NCBI GenBank assembly: GCA_030433005.1
Contig: JAUILQ010000041.1
Coordinates: forward strand, 1-51,402
Source of the DNA: Alphaproteobacteria bacterium
GTDB lineage: Bacteria > Pseudomonadota > Alphaproteobacteria > Kiloniellales > DSM-21159
Reading direction: 5' to 3'
Length of the DNA stretch: 51,402 nucleotides
In this document: piece by piece, positions 1 through 8,406 of the stretch
Layout: each line of letters starts with the position of its first letter
Position numbering within the stretch: the stretch's first letter is position 1
Translations under genes and position numbers: made by a program
The notes under the pieces: model-generated
Told to the model about the DNA's origin: nothing
Database searches by the model: none
Seen by the model: the letters and a program-made list of their open reading frames with translations, nothing else

Positions 1-861
1 CTGCCGCTCGCGGGCGACGCCTCGGCGCGCTACCTGCCCTGGCTGATCGCCTTCCTGGTCTTCCTGGCCGGCCTCGCCCTGGTCGCCGGGCTCGGCGCGA
101 ATCGCCTGGCGGCGCGCTGGGACAGCGGCCTCGCCGGCAAGCTGACGGTCCAGGTCATGCCCGGCCAGAACGCCGGCGAGACCGAGGCGCGGGTCGGGCT
201 GGTGCTCGACTTCCTGACCGCCACCGAGGGCGTCGCGCAGGTCGAGGTGCTCGACCGCCAGGCGCTCGGCCGGCTGCTCGAGCCCTGGCTCGGCGAAAGC
301 GCCTACGAGGACAGCCTGCCGGTCCCGCTGCTGATCGACGTGACGCTGGACGACTCCGTCGAGGGCGTGCCGGCCGGGCTCGCCGAGCGGCTGGAGAGCG
401 AGATCCCGGCGGCGCGCCTCGACGACCACCAGCGCTATCTCGGCGCGCTGATCGCCTTCGCCCGCTCGCTGCAGCTGATCGCGCTCGCCGTCGTGCTGCT
501 GGTCGGCGCGGCGACCATCCTGACGCTGATCTTCGTGACCCGCACCGGGCTCGCCGTGCACCGCCAGACCATCGAGCTGCTGCACCTGATGGGCGCCCGC
601 GACCGCTACGTCGCCGGCCAGTTCCAGAACAACGCCGCGCGCCTGGCGCTGCGCGGCGGGCTGGTCGGCCTGCTCGCCGCCGGCCTGGTGCTCTACGCCC
701 TGGAGCGGGTCGTCGAGAGCGGCGGCGCCGGCCTGCTGCCGAGCTTCTCGCCGACGCCGGTCGACTGGCTCGCCCTGCTGCTGCTGCCGGCCCTCGCCAT
801 CGCGGTCGCCGCCCTGACGGCGCGCTGGACCGTGCTCGGCACGCTGGCGCGGCTGCCCTGA
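1..861 (+). CDS. ftsX: Cell division protein FtsX (5'-truncated)
   Basis: FtsX is the membrane permease-like half of the FtsEX complex, which couples septal peptidoglycan hydrolysis to cell division. The reading frame is open from base 1, so the start and the first cytoplasmic/transmembrane part lie outside the window. What remains shows a transmembrane segment at once (WLIAFLVFLAGLALVAG), then the extracytoplasmic domain (VQVMPGQNAGETEARV), and three further hydrophobic segments with the conserved stretch ending in ELLHLMGARDRYVAGQF. It stops at TGA 859-861, 11 bp before the next gene, so it is probably transcribed with ydcF-like and plsC-like genes. ftsE should lie just upstream of the window. 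FtsX is recognised by topology and the 'LMGA' motif region. Confidence 0.9.
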   Translation: MPLAGDASARYLPWLIAFLVFLAGLALVAGLGANRLAARWDSGLAGKLTVQVMPGQNAGETEARVGLVLDFLTATEGVAQVEVLDRQALGRLLEPWLGESAYEDSLPVPLLIDVTLDDSVEGVPAGLAERLESEIPAARLDDHQRYLGALIAFARSLQLIALAVVLLVGAATILTLIFVTRTGLAVHRQTIELLHLMGARDRYVAGQFQNNAARLALRGGLVGLLAAGLVLYALERVVESGGAGLLPSFSPTPVDWLALLLLPALAIAVAALTARWTVLGTLARLP

Positions 862-872
862 GCGGCCGCCCG

Positions 873-1523
873 ATGAGCGCGCCGAGCCTGCAGCGCCCCG
901 CCGCCTCCCGGCGCTCGAGCCGGCTCGTCGCGCTGTTCGCCGTGCTGCTCGGCGCCTTCCTGGCCGGCTTCGTCGCCTTCGCCCTCGGCCTGCCCATGGC
1001 CGCCGCCCCCGAGGAGCGGCGGACCGACGCGATCGTCGTGCTGACCGGCGGCAGCGAGCGCCTCAAGGTCGGCTTCGAGCTGCTCGCCGAGGGCAGCGCC
1101 GAGAAGCTCTTCGTCTCGGGCGTCTACCGCGGCGTCGAGGTCAGCGAGCTGCTGCGCCTCAGCCAGGGCGCCCCCGAGGAGCTGGCCTGCTGCATCGCGC
1201 TGGGCTACGACGCCGAGGACACCCACGGCAACGCCCAGGAGGCCGCCGAGTGGATGGCCCGCGAGGGCTTCGGCAGCCTGCGCCTGGTCACCGCCGCCTA
1301 CCACATGCCGCGCAGCCTGATGGAGTTCCGGCGGGCGCTGCCCGAGGCCGAGATCGTCGCGCACCCGGTGTTCCCGGAAGGCTTCCGCGAGCAGTGGTGG
1401 GCGAGTCCGCAGAGCGCGCTGCTGCTGCTCACCGAGTACGTCAAGTTCCTGGCGGCGCTGGTCGGCGGCCTGCTGCCCGCCGGCCTCGGCCACGCAGCCG
1501 GCTTCGGCGGGACCGCGGCATGA
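873..1523 (+). CDS. YdcF/ElyC-like (DUF218) envelope protein
   Basis: A 216-residue protein with an N-terminal membrane anchor (about residues 18-43) followed by a DUF218/YdcF domain. The domain is shown by DAIVVLTGGSERLKVG near residue 52 and by the later acidic/His segment DTHGNAQEAAEW and the LVTAAYHMPRS block. DUF218 proteins such as ElyC and SanA affect envelope integrity and peptidoglycan precursor metabolism, but their chemistry is poorly defined. The final residues are hydrophobic. The stop codon overlaps the following start (ATGA), which indicates translational coupling with the acyltransferase. Its position after ftsX is a recurring arrangement in Rhodospirillales-type genomes (general knowledge, not checked here). 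Confidence 0.82.
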   Translation: MSAPSLQRPAASRRSSRLVALFAVLLGAFLAGFVAFALGLPMAAAPEERRTDAIVVLTGGSERLKVGFELLAEGSAEKLFVSGVYRGVEVSELLRLSQGAPEELACCIALGYDAEDTHGNAQEAAEWMAREGFGSLRLVTAAYHMPRSLMEFRRALPEAEIVAHPVFPEGFREQWWASPQSALLLLTEYVKFLAALVGGLLPAGLGHAAGFGGTAA

Positions 1524-2344
1524 CCGGCCCGGCGGCGGCGCCGAAGCCCGGCATCGGCCTGATCCTGCGCTCGGCCGTCTTCCAGCTGCTCTACCACCTC
1601 TGGCTGGTCGCGATCGGCGTCGCCCTGCTGCCGGCCTTCCTGCTGCCCTGGCGCACGCTCTACGCCGGCGGCCGGATCTGGGTGCACGGCATCCTGTTCC
1701 TGCTGCGCCGGGTCTGCGGCATCGAGTGGGAGGTGCGCGGCCGCGAGCACCTGCCGGTCGAGGCTGCAGGCCTGGAGGCCGGCGGCTTCCTGATCGCCAG
1801 CAAGCACCAGTCGGCCTGGGACACGCTGATCTTTCCGCTGCTGGTCCGCGACCCGGCCTACGTGCTCAAGCGCGAGCTGCTGCTGCTGCCCTTCTTCGGC
1901 TGGTCCATGTGGCGCCTGCGCATGGTCGCGGTCGACCGCAAAGGCGGCGCCGCGGCGCTGCGCCGGATGCAGGCCGCGGCCCGGCGCATCGTCGGCGAGG
2001 AGGGCCGGCCGCTGGTCATCTACCCCGAGGGCACGCGCACGGCGCCGGGGGAGGCCCGCCCCTACCATCCCGGCGTCGCCGCGCTCTACGGCGAGCTCGG
2101 CGTGCCGGTCGTGCCGGTCGCGCTCAACTCCGGCCTGTTCTGGCCGCGCCAGTCCTTCCTGCGCCGGCCCGGCACCATCGTCGTCGAGTTCCTCGAGCCG
2201 ATCCCACCCGGCCTGCCCCGGCGGCAGTTCCTGGCCGAGCTGGCGGCGCGCATCGAGCCGGCAACCGAGCGGCTGGTCGCCGAAGGCAGGGGCGAGGGCG
2301 AACGGCCGGGCGCTAGTAACGGGGACAAGACGGATGCGGGATGA
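1520..2344 (+). CDS. Lysophospholipid (1-acylglycerol-3-phosphate) acyltransferase, PlsC family
   Basis: A 274-residue membrane acyltransferase expected to transfer an acyl group to 1-acyl-glycerol-3-phosphate or a related lysolipid. It has a hydrophobic N-terminus (LLYHLWLVAIGVALLPAFLLPW), then the four PlsC blocks in order: the catalytic HX4D as KHQSAWDT, the YVLKRELLLLPFFGWSM block, the YPEGTR substrate-binding motif, and VPVVPVALNSG. I chose ATG 1520, which overlaps the upstream stop as ATGA and precedes the first hydrophobic segment. The frame stays open further upstream, but that part is a shadow of the YdcF-like gene. The C-terminus overlaps the next gene by 11 bp. Third gene of the ftsX-ydcF-plsC unit. 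Confidence 0.88.
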   Translation: MTGPAAAPKPGIGLILRSAVFQLLYHLWLVAIGVALLPAFLLPWRTLYAGGRIWVHGILFLLRRVCGIEWEVRGREHLPVEAAGLEAGGFLIASKHQSAWDTLIFPLLVRDPAYVLKRELLLLPFFGWSMWRLRMVAVDRKGGAAALRRMQAAARRIVGEEGRPLVIYPEGTRTAPGEARPYHPGVAALYGELGVPVVPVALNSGLFWPRQSFLRRPGTIVVEFLEPIPPGLPRRQFLAELAARIEPATERLVAEGRGEGERPGASNGDKTDAG

Positions 2345-2807
2345 GGCTCTCCCCAACCGCCATATCGCCCTCTGCCTGCGCGGCTTCGACTTGGATCCCA
2401 AGAAACTATCCGACCGGATCGGATCGAACCGCCTCGACTTCGTCAGGAAGGGCGAGCGGAGAGGCAACCACGGGATCGCACGAGAGAACTATGCCTCGAT
2501 CTGGCGCCCGATGTTCGCCGCCGAGGTCTGGCGGTTCCACCTCGACTGCCTGGTCGCCGAGTTCGGCGGCTGGGCCGGCGTTCGAACGCTGCTCGACAGT
2601 CTCCGCCCGACAGAGCGCTGGCTTCGCATCTATGCGCCCTTCAACGGGTCACCGTGGGTCGAAGACAACGGCCTCAATGCCGCCCAGATCAAGGCCATGG
2701 GCGAGAACGGACTCAGTCTACAGCTCTTTGTCGCGGAGTACCGACGGGACGAGCTCACCCATGGGCATTCGCCCGGCCCCGAGGAAGAGACGGCGGAGAT
2801 CGATTGA
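2334..2807 (+). CDS. DUF4279-like hypothetical protein, atypical composition
   Basis: A 157-residue soluble protein without signal peptide or membrane segment. The beginning (FDLDPKKLSDRIG...FVRKGERRG) and the end (IKAMGENGLSLQLFVAEY) resemble the DUF4279 pattern of a beta-strand with a 'DP..l...G..P....rKGe' turn and a final 'l...gl.L.l..Y' strand. This is pattern memory, not a search. The DNA is visibly less GC-rich than the flanking genes and uses A/T third positions much more freely, which suggests recent acquisition. ATG 2334 overlaps the preceding gene by 11 bp. An in-phase alternative is not obvious. Function unknown; DUF4279 genes are often found singly or in polymorphic-toxin neighbourhoods, and none is visible here. 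Confidence 0.65.
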   Translation: MRDEALPNRHIALCLRGFDLDPKKLSDRIGSNRLDFVRKGERRGNHGIARENYASIWRPMFAAEVWRFHLDCLVAEFGGWAGVRTLLDSLRPTERWLRIYAPFNGSPWVEDNGLNAAQIKAMGENGLSLQLFVAEYRRDELTHGHSPGPEEETAEID

Positions 2808-2927
2808 CTTGAGAGGGCACCCGCCGTCCAGTCCTTCGAACGAACCGAACGAAGGAAGAACGTTGATCCGCCCGGGCCGTCGCCCTACCTTTCGACTCCG
2901 GCGGACAGCGCAAGGTGCGGCCCCGAG
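2808..2927 (+). other. Leader region of nrdJ with a short perfect hairpin
   Basis: 120 bp without a gene. It contains a 7-bp perfect inverted repeat, TCCTTCG at 2832-2838 and CGAAGGA at 2850-2856, with an 11-base loop. I see no cobalamin riboswitch (too short, no B12-box-like sequence) and no NrdR-box-like AT-rich palindrome. The hairpin may end upstream transcription weakly or be part of the nrdJ leader; it lacks a T tract. Confidence 0.3.
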
Positions 2928-5282
2928 ATGAGCCTTTCGACGATCTCCGAGCAGGTCTGGGACGCCAAGTACCGGCTCAAGGCAGCCGACGGCACGCCGG
3001 TCGACAAGACCCTGGAGGAGACCTGGCACCGGGTCGCCGGGGCGCTCGCCGCGGTCGAGCGCGATCCGGCGCTCTGGGCGCCGCGCTTCTACCAGGCGCT
3101 GGCGGGCTTCCGGTTCCTGCCGGCCGGGCGGATCCTCGCCGGCGCCGGCACCGAGCGCAACGTCACGCTGTTCAACTGCTTCGTCATGGGCACGGTGCCC
3201 GACGACATGGGCGGCATCTTCGCGCACCTGCGCGAGGCCGCGCTGACCCTGCAGCAGGGCGGCGGCATCGGCTACGACTTCTCGACCCTGCGGCCGCGCG
3301 GCGCGCCGGTCGCCGGCGTCGGCGCCGACGCCTCGGGCCCGCTCTCCTTCATGGAGGTCTGGGACGCGATGTGCGCGACCGTGATGTCGGCCGGCCACCG
3401 CCGCGGCGCGATGATGGCGACGCTGCGCTGCGACCATCCCGACATCGAGGCCTTCGTCGAGGCCAAGCGCAGCGCCGGCCGGCTGACCAACTTCAACCTC
3501 TCGGTGCTGGTCACCGACGCCTTCATGGCGGCGCTGCGCGAGGACGCCGACTGGCCGCTGGTGTTCGGCGGCAAGACCTTCCGCACGCTCAAGGCGCGCG
3601 CCCTGTGGGAGCGCATCATGCGCGCGACCTACGAGGCCTCGGAGCCGGGCGTCATCTTCATCGACCGCATCAACCAGCGGAACAACCTCGCCTACTGCGA
3701 GACGATCGCCGCGACCAACCCCTGCGGCGAGCAGCCGCTGCCGCCCTACGGCGCCTGCCTGCTCGGCTCGATCAACCTGGCGGCCCTGGTCGAGCGGCCC
3801 TTCGAGGACGACGCCGACATCGACCTCGAGGCATTGGGCGAGCTCACGCAGACCGCCGTGCGCATGCTCGACAACGCCATCGAGGCCTCGCGCTTCCCGC
3901 TCGAGGCCCAGCGGCAGGAGGCGCAGGCCAAGCGGCGCATCGGCCTGGGCATCACCGGGCTCGCCGACGCGCTGATCCTCTGCGGCCTGCGCTACGGCAG
4001 CCAGGAGGCCGTGGCCCGCACCGAGCGCTGGCTCGGCGCCCTGCGCCGCGCCGCCTACCTCGCCTCCAGCGACCTCGCCGCCGAGAAGGGCAGCTTCCCG
4101 CTGTTCGAGCCCGAGGCCTTCCTGGCCGGCGAGAGCGTGCAGGAGCTCGACGAGGAGGTCCGCACGGCGATCGGCCGCTACGGCATGCGCAACGGGCTGG
4201 TCACCTCGGTCGCTCCGACCGGCACGATCTCGCTGCTCGCCGGCAACGTCTCCTCGGGGCTGGAGCCGGTCTTCGCCTTCGAGTACCGCCGCCAGGTCCG
4301 CCAGCCCGACGGCTCGCGCCGCGCCGAGAAGGTCGCCGACCAGGCCTATCGCCTGTTCCGCGAGCGCTTCGGCGAGGAGGCGCTGCCCGGCGAGGCCTTC
4401 GTCGACGCCCAGTCGCTGGAGCCGGCGGCGCACCTGGTGATGCAGGCGACGGTGCAGCGCTTCATCGACTCCTCGGTCTCCAAGACCATCAACCTGCCCG
4501 CCGACATCGGCTTCGAGGCCTTCAAGGACGTCTACCTCTCGGCCTACGAGCTGGGCTGCAAGGGCTGCACGACCTACCGGCCGAGCGAGGTCCGCGGCGC
4601 GGTGCTGGAGCTCGACCAGGGCGCGCAGCCGGCGGCGCCGGCGACCGGCCGCGAGGACCCGGCCGCGGAGCGCGCGCGCGCGGTCGACCCGACCGAAGCC
4701 GGCGGCATCGTCCACCTGATGGAGCCGCTGGCCCGGCCGGAGGCGCTGCCCGGACGGACCTACAAGCTGACCTGGCCGGAGAGCGACCACGCCATCTACA
4801 TCACGCTCAACGACATCGTGCAGGACGGCCGGCGGCGGCCCTTCGAGGTCTTCATCAACTCCAAGAACATGGAGCACTACGCCTGGACCGTGGCGCTGAC
4901 CCGGATGATCTCGGCGGTGTTCCGGCGCGGCGGCGACGTCTCCTTCGTGGTCGAGGAGCTGAAGGCCGTCTTCGACCCGCGCGGCGGCGCCTGGATGGGC
5001 GGCCGCTACGTGCCCTCGCTGCTCGCCGCGATCGGCGGCGTCATCGAGCGCCACATGATCGACATCGGCTTCCTGGCGCCGCCCGACAGCGCGCCGCTCG
5101 CCGAGCAGGTGCGCCGCCTCGCCGCCGGCGGCGAGGCCGGGGAGCCGGAGGCGGCGACGCCTGACGAGACGGCCTCGGTTCGGCGCCTTGCCGGCCAGTG
5201 CCCGAAGTGCGGCGCCGCCGCCCTGATCCGTCAGGAGGGCTGCGACCTCTGCACCGGCTGCGGCTACTCGAAATGCTCGTGA
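2928..5282 (+). CDS. nrdJ: Adenosylcobalamin-dependent (class II) ribonucleotide reductase
   Basis: A 784-residue NrdJ that reduces ribonucleotides to deoxyribonucleotides using a radical from adenosylcobalamin, so it works with or without oxygen. Visible landmarks: the N-terminal ATP-cone-less start, LFNCF with redox Cys84, RRGAMMATL near 159, the active-site loop NPCGEQPL at 264-271 (Cys266, Glu268), PTGTISLLAGN, SSVSKTINLP, a GC..CTTYRPS segment near 535-545, and a Cys-rich tail with CPKCG, CDLCTGCG and a terminal CS that should carry the reducing cysteines. Length is normal for the long class II form. ATG 2928 follows AAGGTG about 13 bases upstream. It is followed 19 bp later by a tiny zinc-ribbon gene. 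No separate class I genes are in the window. Confidence 0.95.
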   Translation: MSLSTISEQVWDAKYRLKAADGTPVDKTLEETWHRVAGALAAVERDPALWAPRFYQALAGFRFLPAGRILAGAGTERNVTLFNCFVMGTVPDDMGGIFAHLREAALTLQQGGGIGYDFSTLRPRGAPVAGVGADASGPLSFMEVWDAMCATVMSAGHRRGAMMATLRCDHPDIEAFVEAKRSAGRLTNFNLSVLVTDAFMAALREDADWPLVFGGKTFRTLKARALWERIMRATYEASEPGVIFIDRINQRNNLAYCETIAATNPCGEQPLPPYGACLLGSINLAALVERPFEDDADIDLEALGELTQTAVRMLDNAIEASRFPLEAQRQEAQAKRRIGLGITGLADALILCGLRYGSQEAVARTERWLGALRRAAYLASSDLAAEKGSFPLFEPEAFLAGESVQELDEEVRTAIGRYGMRNGLVTSVAPTGTISLLAGNVSSGLEPVFAFEYRRQVRQPDGSRRAEKVADQAYRLFRERFGEEALPGEAFVDAQSLEPAAHLVMQATVQRFIDSSVSKTINLPADIGFEAFKDVYLSAYELGCKGCTTYRPSEVRGAVLELDQGAQPAAPATGREDPAAERARAVDPTEAGGIVHLMEPLARPEALPGRTYKLTWPESDHAIYITLNDIVQDGRRRPFEVFINSKNMEHYAWTVALTRMISAVFRRGGDVSFVVEELKAVFDPRGGAWMGGRYVPSLLAAIGGVIERHMIDIGFLAPPDSAPLAEQVRRLAAGGEAGEPEAATPDETASVRRLAGQCPKCGAAALIRQEGCDLCTGCGYSKCS

Positions 5283-5301
5283 TCGGCGCGAGGCCGCTGC
5301 C

Positions 5302-5490
5302 ATGAACCGCAAGTGCCGGAAGTGCGGCGCCGCGTTGGGCGTCGACGACGACGCCTGCCAGGCCTGCGGCGCGAACAATCCGGCGCCGGTGCCCTGGTAC
5401 ACGCCGCTGCTCGGCGTCGCGATTCTCGCCGCGCTGGTGCTGCTGCTGGTCGACTTCGACGACGTCGCGCGCCTGCTCGGCCTCAACTGA
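5302..5490 (+). CDS. Small zinc-ribbon single-pass membrane protein
   Basis: A 62-residue protein with two CxxC knuckles (CRKCG at 5-9 and CQACG at 19-23), enough for one zinc ribbon, then a hydrophobic segment LLGVAILAALVLLLV at about 36-50 and a short acidic tail. It starts 19 bp after nrdJ and its last 8 bp overlap the convergent gene at 5483. Codon use is GC3-rich like its neighbours, which supports a real gene despite its size. The 'zinc ribbon + one TM' layout is widespread and has no assigned function. Co-transcription with nrdJ is likely from spacing only. Confidence 0.7.
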   Translation: MNRKCRKCGAALGVDDDACQACGANNPAPVPWYTPLLGVAILAALVLLLVDFDDVARLLGLN

Positions 5491-6790
5491 CCAGTGCCAG
5501 GCGCTGCAGCGCGAACGCCGCGCCGCCGGCGAGCAGCGCCGCGCCGAGCCCGCCGCCGAGCCAGAGCGCCAGGCGGCCGCGGCTGACCCAGAGTCCGATC
5601 GCCGCCTTGGCCAGGCTGTTCACGGCAGCCGCCAGCAGGATCGCGCCGCCGGCGAACGCCGCCGGCTCGATGCCGTCGGCGACCAGCGCGGCGGTCGACA
5701 GGGTCACCGCGTCGACGTCGGCGACCCCGGACACGCCGGCGACCAGGTAGAGCGCCTGCGGGCCGATCCAGCGTCTCAGGCCCTCGGTCAGCAACAGCAC
5801 GGCGGCGAGCAGCAGGCCGAACTTGAGCGCCGTGCCGAACTCGAAGGGATTCTCCGGCTTGACCTCGGCCGCGGCGCGGTCGCCCGCGCGGCCCGGCGCC
5901 GCGGCCCAGAGACCGGTGGCGACGGCGGCCACGCCGGCCGCCAGCAGCGGGCCGGCGAGCACCGGCAGCAGCGCCGGCGCGATGATCGCCGAGACCAGCA
6001 GCATGCGCGGGAACATGATCGCGCAGGCCAGCAGGATGCCCGCCGCGATCAGCCGCGCGGGGGCGTCGCCGCCCGAGCGCGGCGCGGCACGCCGGCCGAG
6101 CGCCACCGTGGTCGCCGTCGAGGAGGCGAGGCCGCCGAACAGCCCGGTCAGCAGCAGGCCGCGCCGCGGCCCGGCCAGGCGGATCGCCAGGTAGCCGACC
6201 GAGGACAGGGCCGCGATCAGCACCACCATCCACCAGATGCGATAGGGGTTGAGCGCCTCCCAGGGGCCGAGCCCGCGGTCCGGCAGCACCGGCAGCAGCA
6301 CCACCGACATCAGCAGCAGCTTGAGCACCGCCAGCAGCTCGTCGCGCTCGATGCGCTCGACCAGCCGGTGCAGCTGCGGCTTGCTGCCGAGCAGCAGCGC
6401 GACGATCACCGCGCCGGCGCCGGCGACCGCCAGCTCGCCCTCGCCGGCCGCGGCGCCGAGCCCGAAGGTGACCAGCGCGGCGACCGCGCTGGTCGCGCTG
6501 AGGTCGTGGCCGTCGGCGGTGCGCCGCCAGTAGCCCACGGCCAGCACCAGGCCGAGCCCGACGAAGCCGGCGGCGAGCACCGCCGGCCCCCAGCCGCTGC
6601 CCGCCTCGCCGGCGCCGAGCAGGCTGGCGAGCCCGCCGAGCAGCCCGATCAGGCCGAAGGTGCGCAGGCCCGCGACGCGCGCGCCCTCGGCCAGGCCGCG
6701 CGCCTGCCAGCCGCGCTCCAGCCCGACCAGCAGGCCGGCAGCGAGGGCGGCGCCGAGGCGTTCGAGCAGGAGCGGATCGTCGAGCGGCAT
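5483..6790 (-). CDS. MgtC/SapB + DUF4010 family membrane protein
   Basis: A 435-residue, strongly hydrophobic protein with roughly a dozen predicted membrane segments. The N-terminal third carries the MgtC/SapB signature: RLGAALAAGLLVGLERGWQ followed by a Gly/Leu-rich LRTFGLIGLLGGLAS. The remainder matches DUF4010 (PYRIWWMVVLIAALSSVGYLAIRLAGPRRG and LFGGLASSTATTVALGRRA). Such fused proteins are annotated as MgtC family or DUF4010 and are thought to be membrane transport or regulatory proteins, with substrate unknown. The gene is monocistronic by context: convergent with the zinc-ribbon gene (8-bp overlap) and 54 bp from the co-directional chaC-like gene upstream. Confidence 0.82.
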   Translation of the reverse strand: MPLDDPLLLERLGAALAAGLLVGLERGWQARGLAEGARVAGLRTFGLIGLLGGLASLLGAGEAGSGWGPAVLAAGFVGLGLVLAVGYWRRTADGHDLSATSAVAALVTFGLGAAAGEGELAVAGAGAVIVALLLGSKPQLHRLVERIERDELLAVLKLLLMSVVLLPVLPDRGLGPWEALNPYRIWWMVVLIAALSSVGYLAIRLAGPRRGLLLTGLFGGLASSTATTVALGRRAAPRSGGDAPARLIAAGILLACAIMFPRMLLVSAIIAPALLPVLAGPLLAAGVAAVATGLWAAAPGRAGDRAAAEVKPENPFEFGTALKFGLLLAAVLLLTEGLRRWIGPQALYLVAGVSGVADVDAVTLSTAALVADGIEPAAFAGGAILLAAAVNSLAKAAIGLWVSRGRLALWLGGGLGAALLAGGAAFALQRLALVS

Positions 6791-6844
6791 GACCGCCAGA
6801 GTGGGCTGCGGCGCACGGCGTGCGCAAGCCTCAGGCGGATTGGG

Positions 6845-7516
6845 TCAGTCGGACGCGCGCTCGGGCGGGCAGTTGGCGTCGACCAGCCTGATCAGCTGCG
6901 CCAGCGAGCGGTCGACGATGCCGAGCGCGCGCAGGTGCCGGTCGGTCTCGACCAGGTACTCGCTGCAGGGGCCGCGGTGGCCGCGGCCCTGGACGATCAG
7001 GCGGGCGACCCAGTCGGCCGGCATCTTGCCGGTGTACTGGGGATGGCGCGGGTCGACGACGAAGCCGAGCGCCGAGACCGGGCCCTCGGGGGTCCGCACG
7101 CTGAGCCAGCGCGGCTCGTAGACCCCGGTGACCATCTCGCGCTCCCAGAGATAGTCCATCACGGCCGCGGCCTCCTCGGCCGGCGCCAGGAAGACCATGC
7201 CGTGGCAGGCGCCGCCGCGGTCGAGCCCGAGCACCAGCCCCGGCCGCTCGGGCGTGCCGCGGTAGCGGTGCGAGTAGACGCAGAAGCGCCGGTGGTAGCC
7301 GTGCAGCAGCGCCTGGCGCACCGCGAGATGCGGGAAGCCGGGGTTCCACATCAGGCTGCCGTAGCCGAAGACCCAGAAGTTCTCGCCCTTCGGCAGCTCG
7401 GGCCGGGGGCGGGTCGCGCCGTAGGCGCGCAGGGCGTCGTAGTCGAGCGAGCGGACGGGGGGCGGGCTGCCGTGCATGACGGAAGCCATGGTAGCGCGCT
7501 TGCTGCGGCGCGGCAA
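6845..7516 (-). CDS. ChaC-like gamma-glutamylcyclotransferase
   Basis: A 223-residue protein of the ChaC family, which cleaves glutathione to 5-oxoproline and Cys-Gly in the cytoplasm. The substrate loop FGYGSLMWNPGF appears near residue 49, and the acidic catalytic region is YLWEREMVTGVYEP, where the Glu of 'RE' is the family catalytic residue. The later PQYTG motif and GPCSEYL are also typical. Start is uncertain: ATG at 7516, 7489 or 7477 are all in frame. The last two give a protein beginning closer to the conserved core, and there is no strong ribosome-binding site to decide. It is divergent from the methyltransferase at 7606. Confidence 0.86.
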   Translation of the reverse strand: MPRRSKRATMASVMHGSPPPVRSLDYDALRAYGATRPRPELPKGENFWVFGYGSLMWNPGFPHLAVRQALLHGYHRRFCVYSHRYRGTPERPGLVLGLDRGGACHGMVFLAPAEEAAAVMDYLWEREMVTGVYEPRWLSVRTPEGPVSALGFVVDPRHPQYTGKMPADWVARLIVQGRGHRGPCSEYLVETDRHLRALGIVDRSLAQLIRLVDANCPPERASD

Positions 7517-7563
7517 AGGGGCGGGCGCGAAGCCCTGGCGACCGCCGGCTCTCCCGGGCAGAG

Positions 7564-7585
7564 TGGCAGACTGGCAGACTGGCAG
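7564..7585. repeat. Short tandem repeat TGGCAGAC
   Basis: Two perfect copies of TGGCAGAC (7564-7571, 7572-7579) plus a six-base third copy, in the 89-bp divergent spacer between the ChaC-like gene and the methyltransferase. An 8-bp unit of this kind can change copy number by slippage. No regulatory role can be assigned. Confidence 0.8.
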
Positions 7586-7605
7586 GGATCCGGGCGGAGG
7601 GCGGT

Positions 7606-8406
7606 GTGGAGCGCGATCATTACGTAACGGCCAACCGGGCCGCCTGGGAGGCCTCGGCGCCGCTGCACCGCAGGGGCGCCTCCTGGCAGCGGCTGGCCGA
7701 GGGCTTCGCCCGCCCCGGCTTCTCCTGCCTCGACGCCGTCGAGACGGAGGCGCTGGAAGGCGAAGGCGTCGCCGGCAAGGCCGTGGCCCAGCTGTGCTGC
7801 AACAACGCCCGCGAGCTGCTCTCGGTCAAGGCGATGGGCGCCGGCCGCTGCGTCGGCTTCGACCAGGCCGAGGCCTTCCTGGAGCAGGGCCGGGAGCTGG
7901 CCGCCGTCGCCGGTCTCGAGATCGAGCTGGTGGCGGGCGACGTCTACGGCGTGCCGCGGCGCTTCGACGGCGGCTTCGACATCGTGCTGGTGACGATCGG
8001 CGTGCTCGGCTGGATGCCCGACCTGCCCGGCTTCTTCGGCGTGGCGGCCCGTCTGCTGCGGCCCGGCGGGCTGCTGCTGCTGCACGAACAGCACCCGATC
8101 ACCAACCTGTTCGACGTCGAGCAGCCGGACCCTCTCGCGCTGCGCCATTCCTACTTCCAGCCGGTGCCCTTCGAGGAGCGCAGGGCGGTGGTCTACGACG
8201 GCAGCGCGGCCCCGGAGCTCGCACCCTTCTACTGGTTCGTCCACCCGCTGGGCGACACGGTGACCGCGGCCCTCGAGGCAGGCCTGCGGCTCGAGCGGCT
8301 GCGCGAGTACCCCGACAACATCTCCTCCGTCGAGTACGACGTCCTGGCGACGCGGCCGGGCGTCGAGCTGCCGCTCAGCTACCTGATGACGGCCCGCAGG
8401 ACCTAG
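7606..8406 (+). CDS. Class I SAM-dependent methyltransferase
   Basis: A 266-residue Rossmann-fold methyltransferase of the Methyltransf_11/25 kind. In place of the usual GxGxG loop it has AQLCCNNARELLS near residue 60. Then follow the acidic end of beta-2 (GFDQ), GDVYGVP, the FDIVLVTIGVLGWM strand, and LLRPGGLLLLHEQHP. That 'CNN.RELLS' variant belongs to a recognisable subfamily with unknown substrate. Start is GTG 7606 (VERDHYVTANRAAWE), preceded by GGAGG seven bases upstream; there is no better ATG. Its stop overlaps the stop of convergent nirV by two bases, so the two genes share no promoter and are probably unrelated in function. Confidence 0.8.
   Translation: MERDHYVTANRAAWEASAPLHRRGASWQRLAEGFARPGFSCLDAVETEALEGEGVAGKAVAQLCCNNARELLSVKAMGAGRCVGFDQAEAFLEQGRELAAVAGLEIELVAGDVYGVPRRFDGGFDIVLVTIGVLGWMPDLPGFFGVAARLLRPGGLLLLHEQHPITNLFDVEQPDPLALRHSYFQPVPFEERRAVVYDGSAAPELAPFYWFVHPLGDTVTAALEAGLRLERLREYPDNISSVEYDVLATRPGVELPLSYLMTARRT

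Noticed and set aside
155..1066. Long open frames opposite the coding strand (for example 303 residues here and many others)
   Set aside because: They are Arg/Ala/Pro/Gly-rich antisense readings of GC-rich genes, with no domain motifs, and they run through known genes.
2808..2927. Cobalamin riboswitch in front of nrdJ
   Set aside because: The spacer is only 120 bp and has no B12-box-like sequence; only a short hairpin is visible.
2718..6827. A 1369-residue minus-strand open frame
   Set aside because: It spans nrdJ and the DUF4010 gene in other frames, has only low-complexity residues and no domain.
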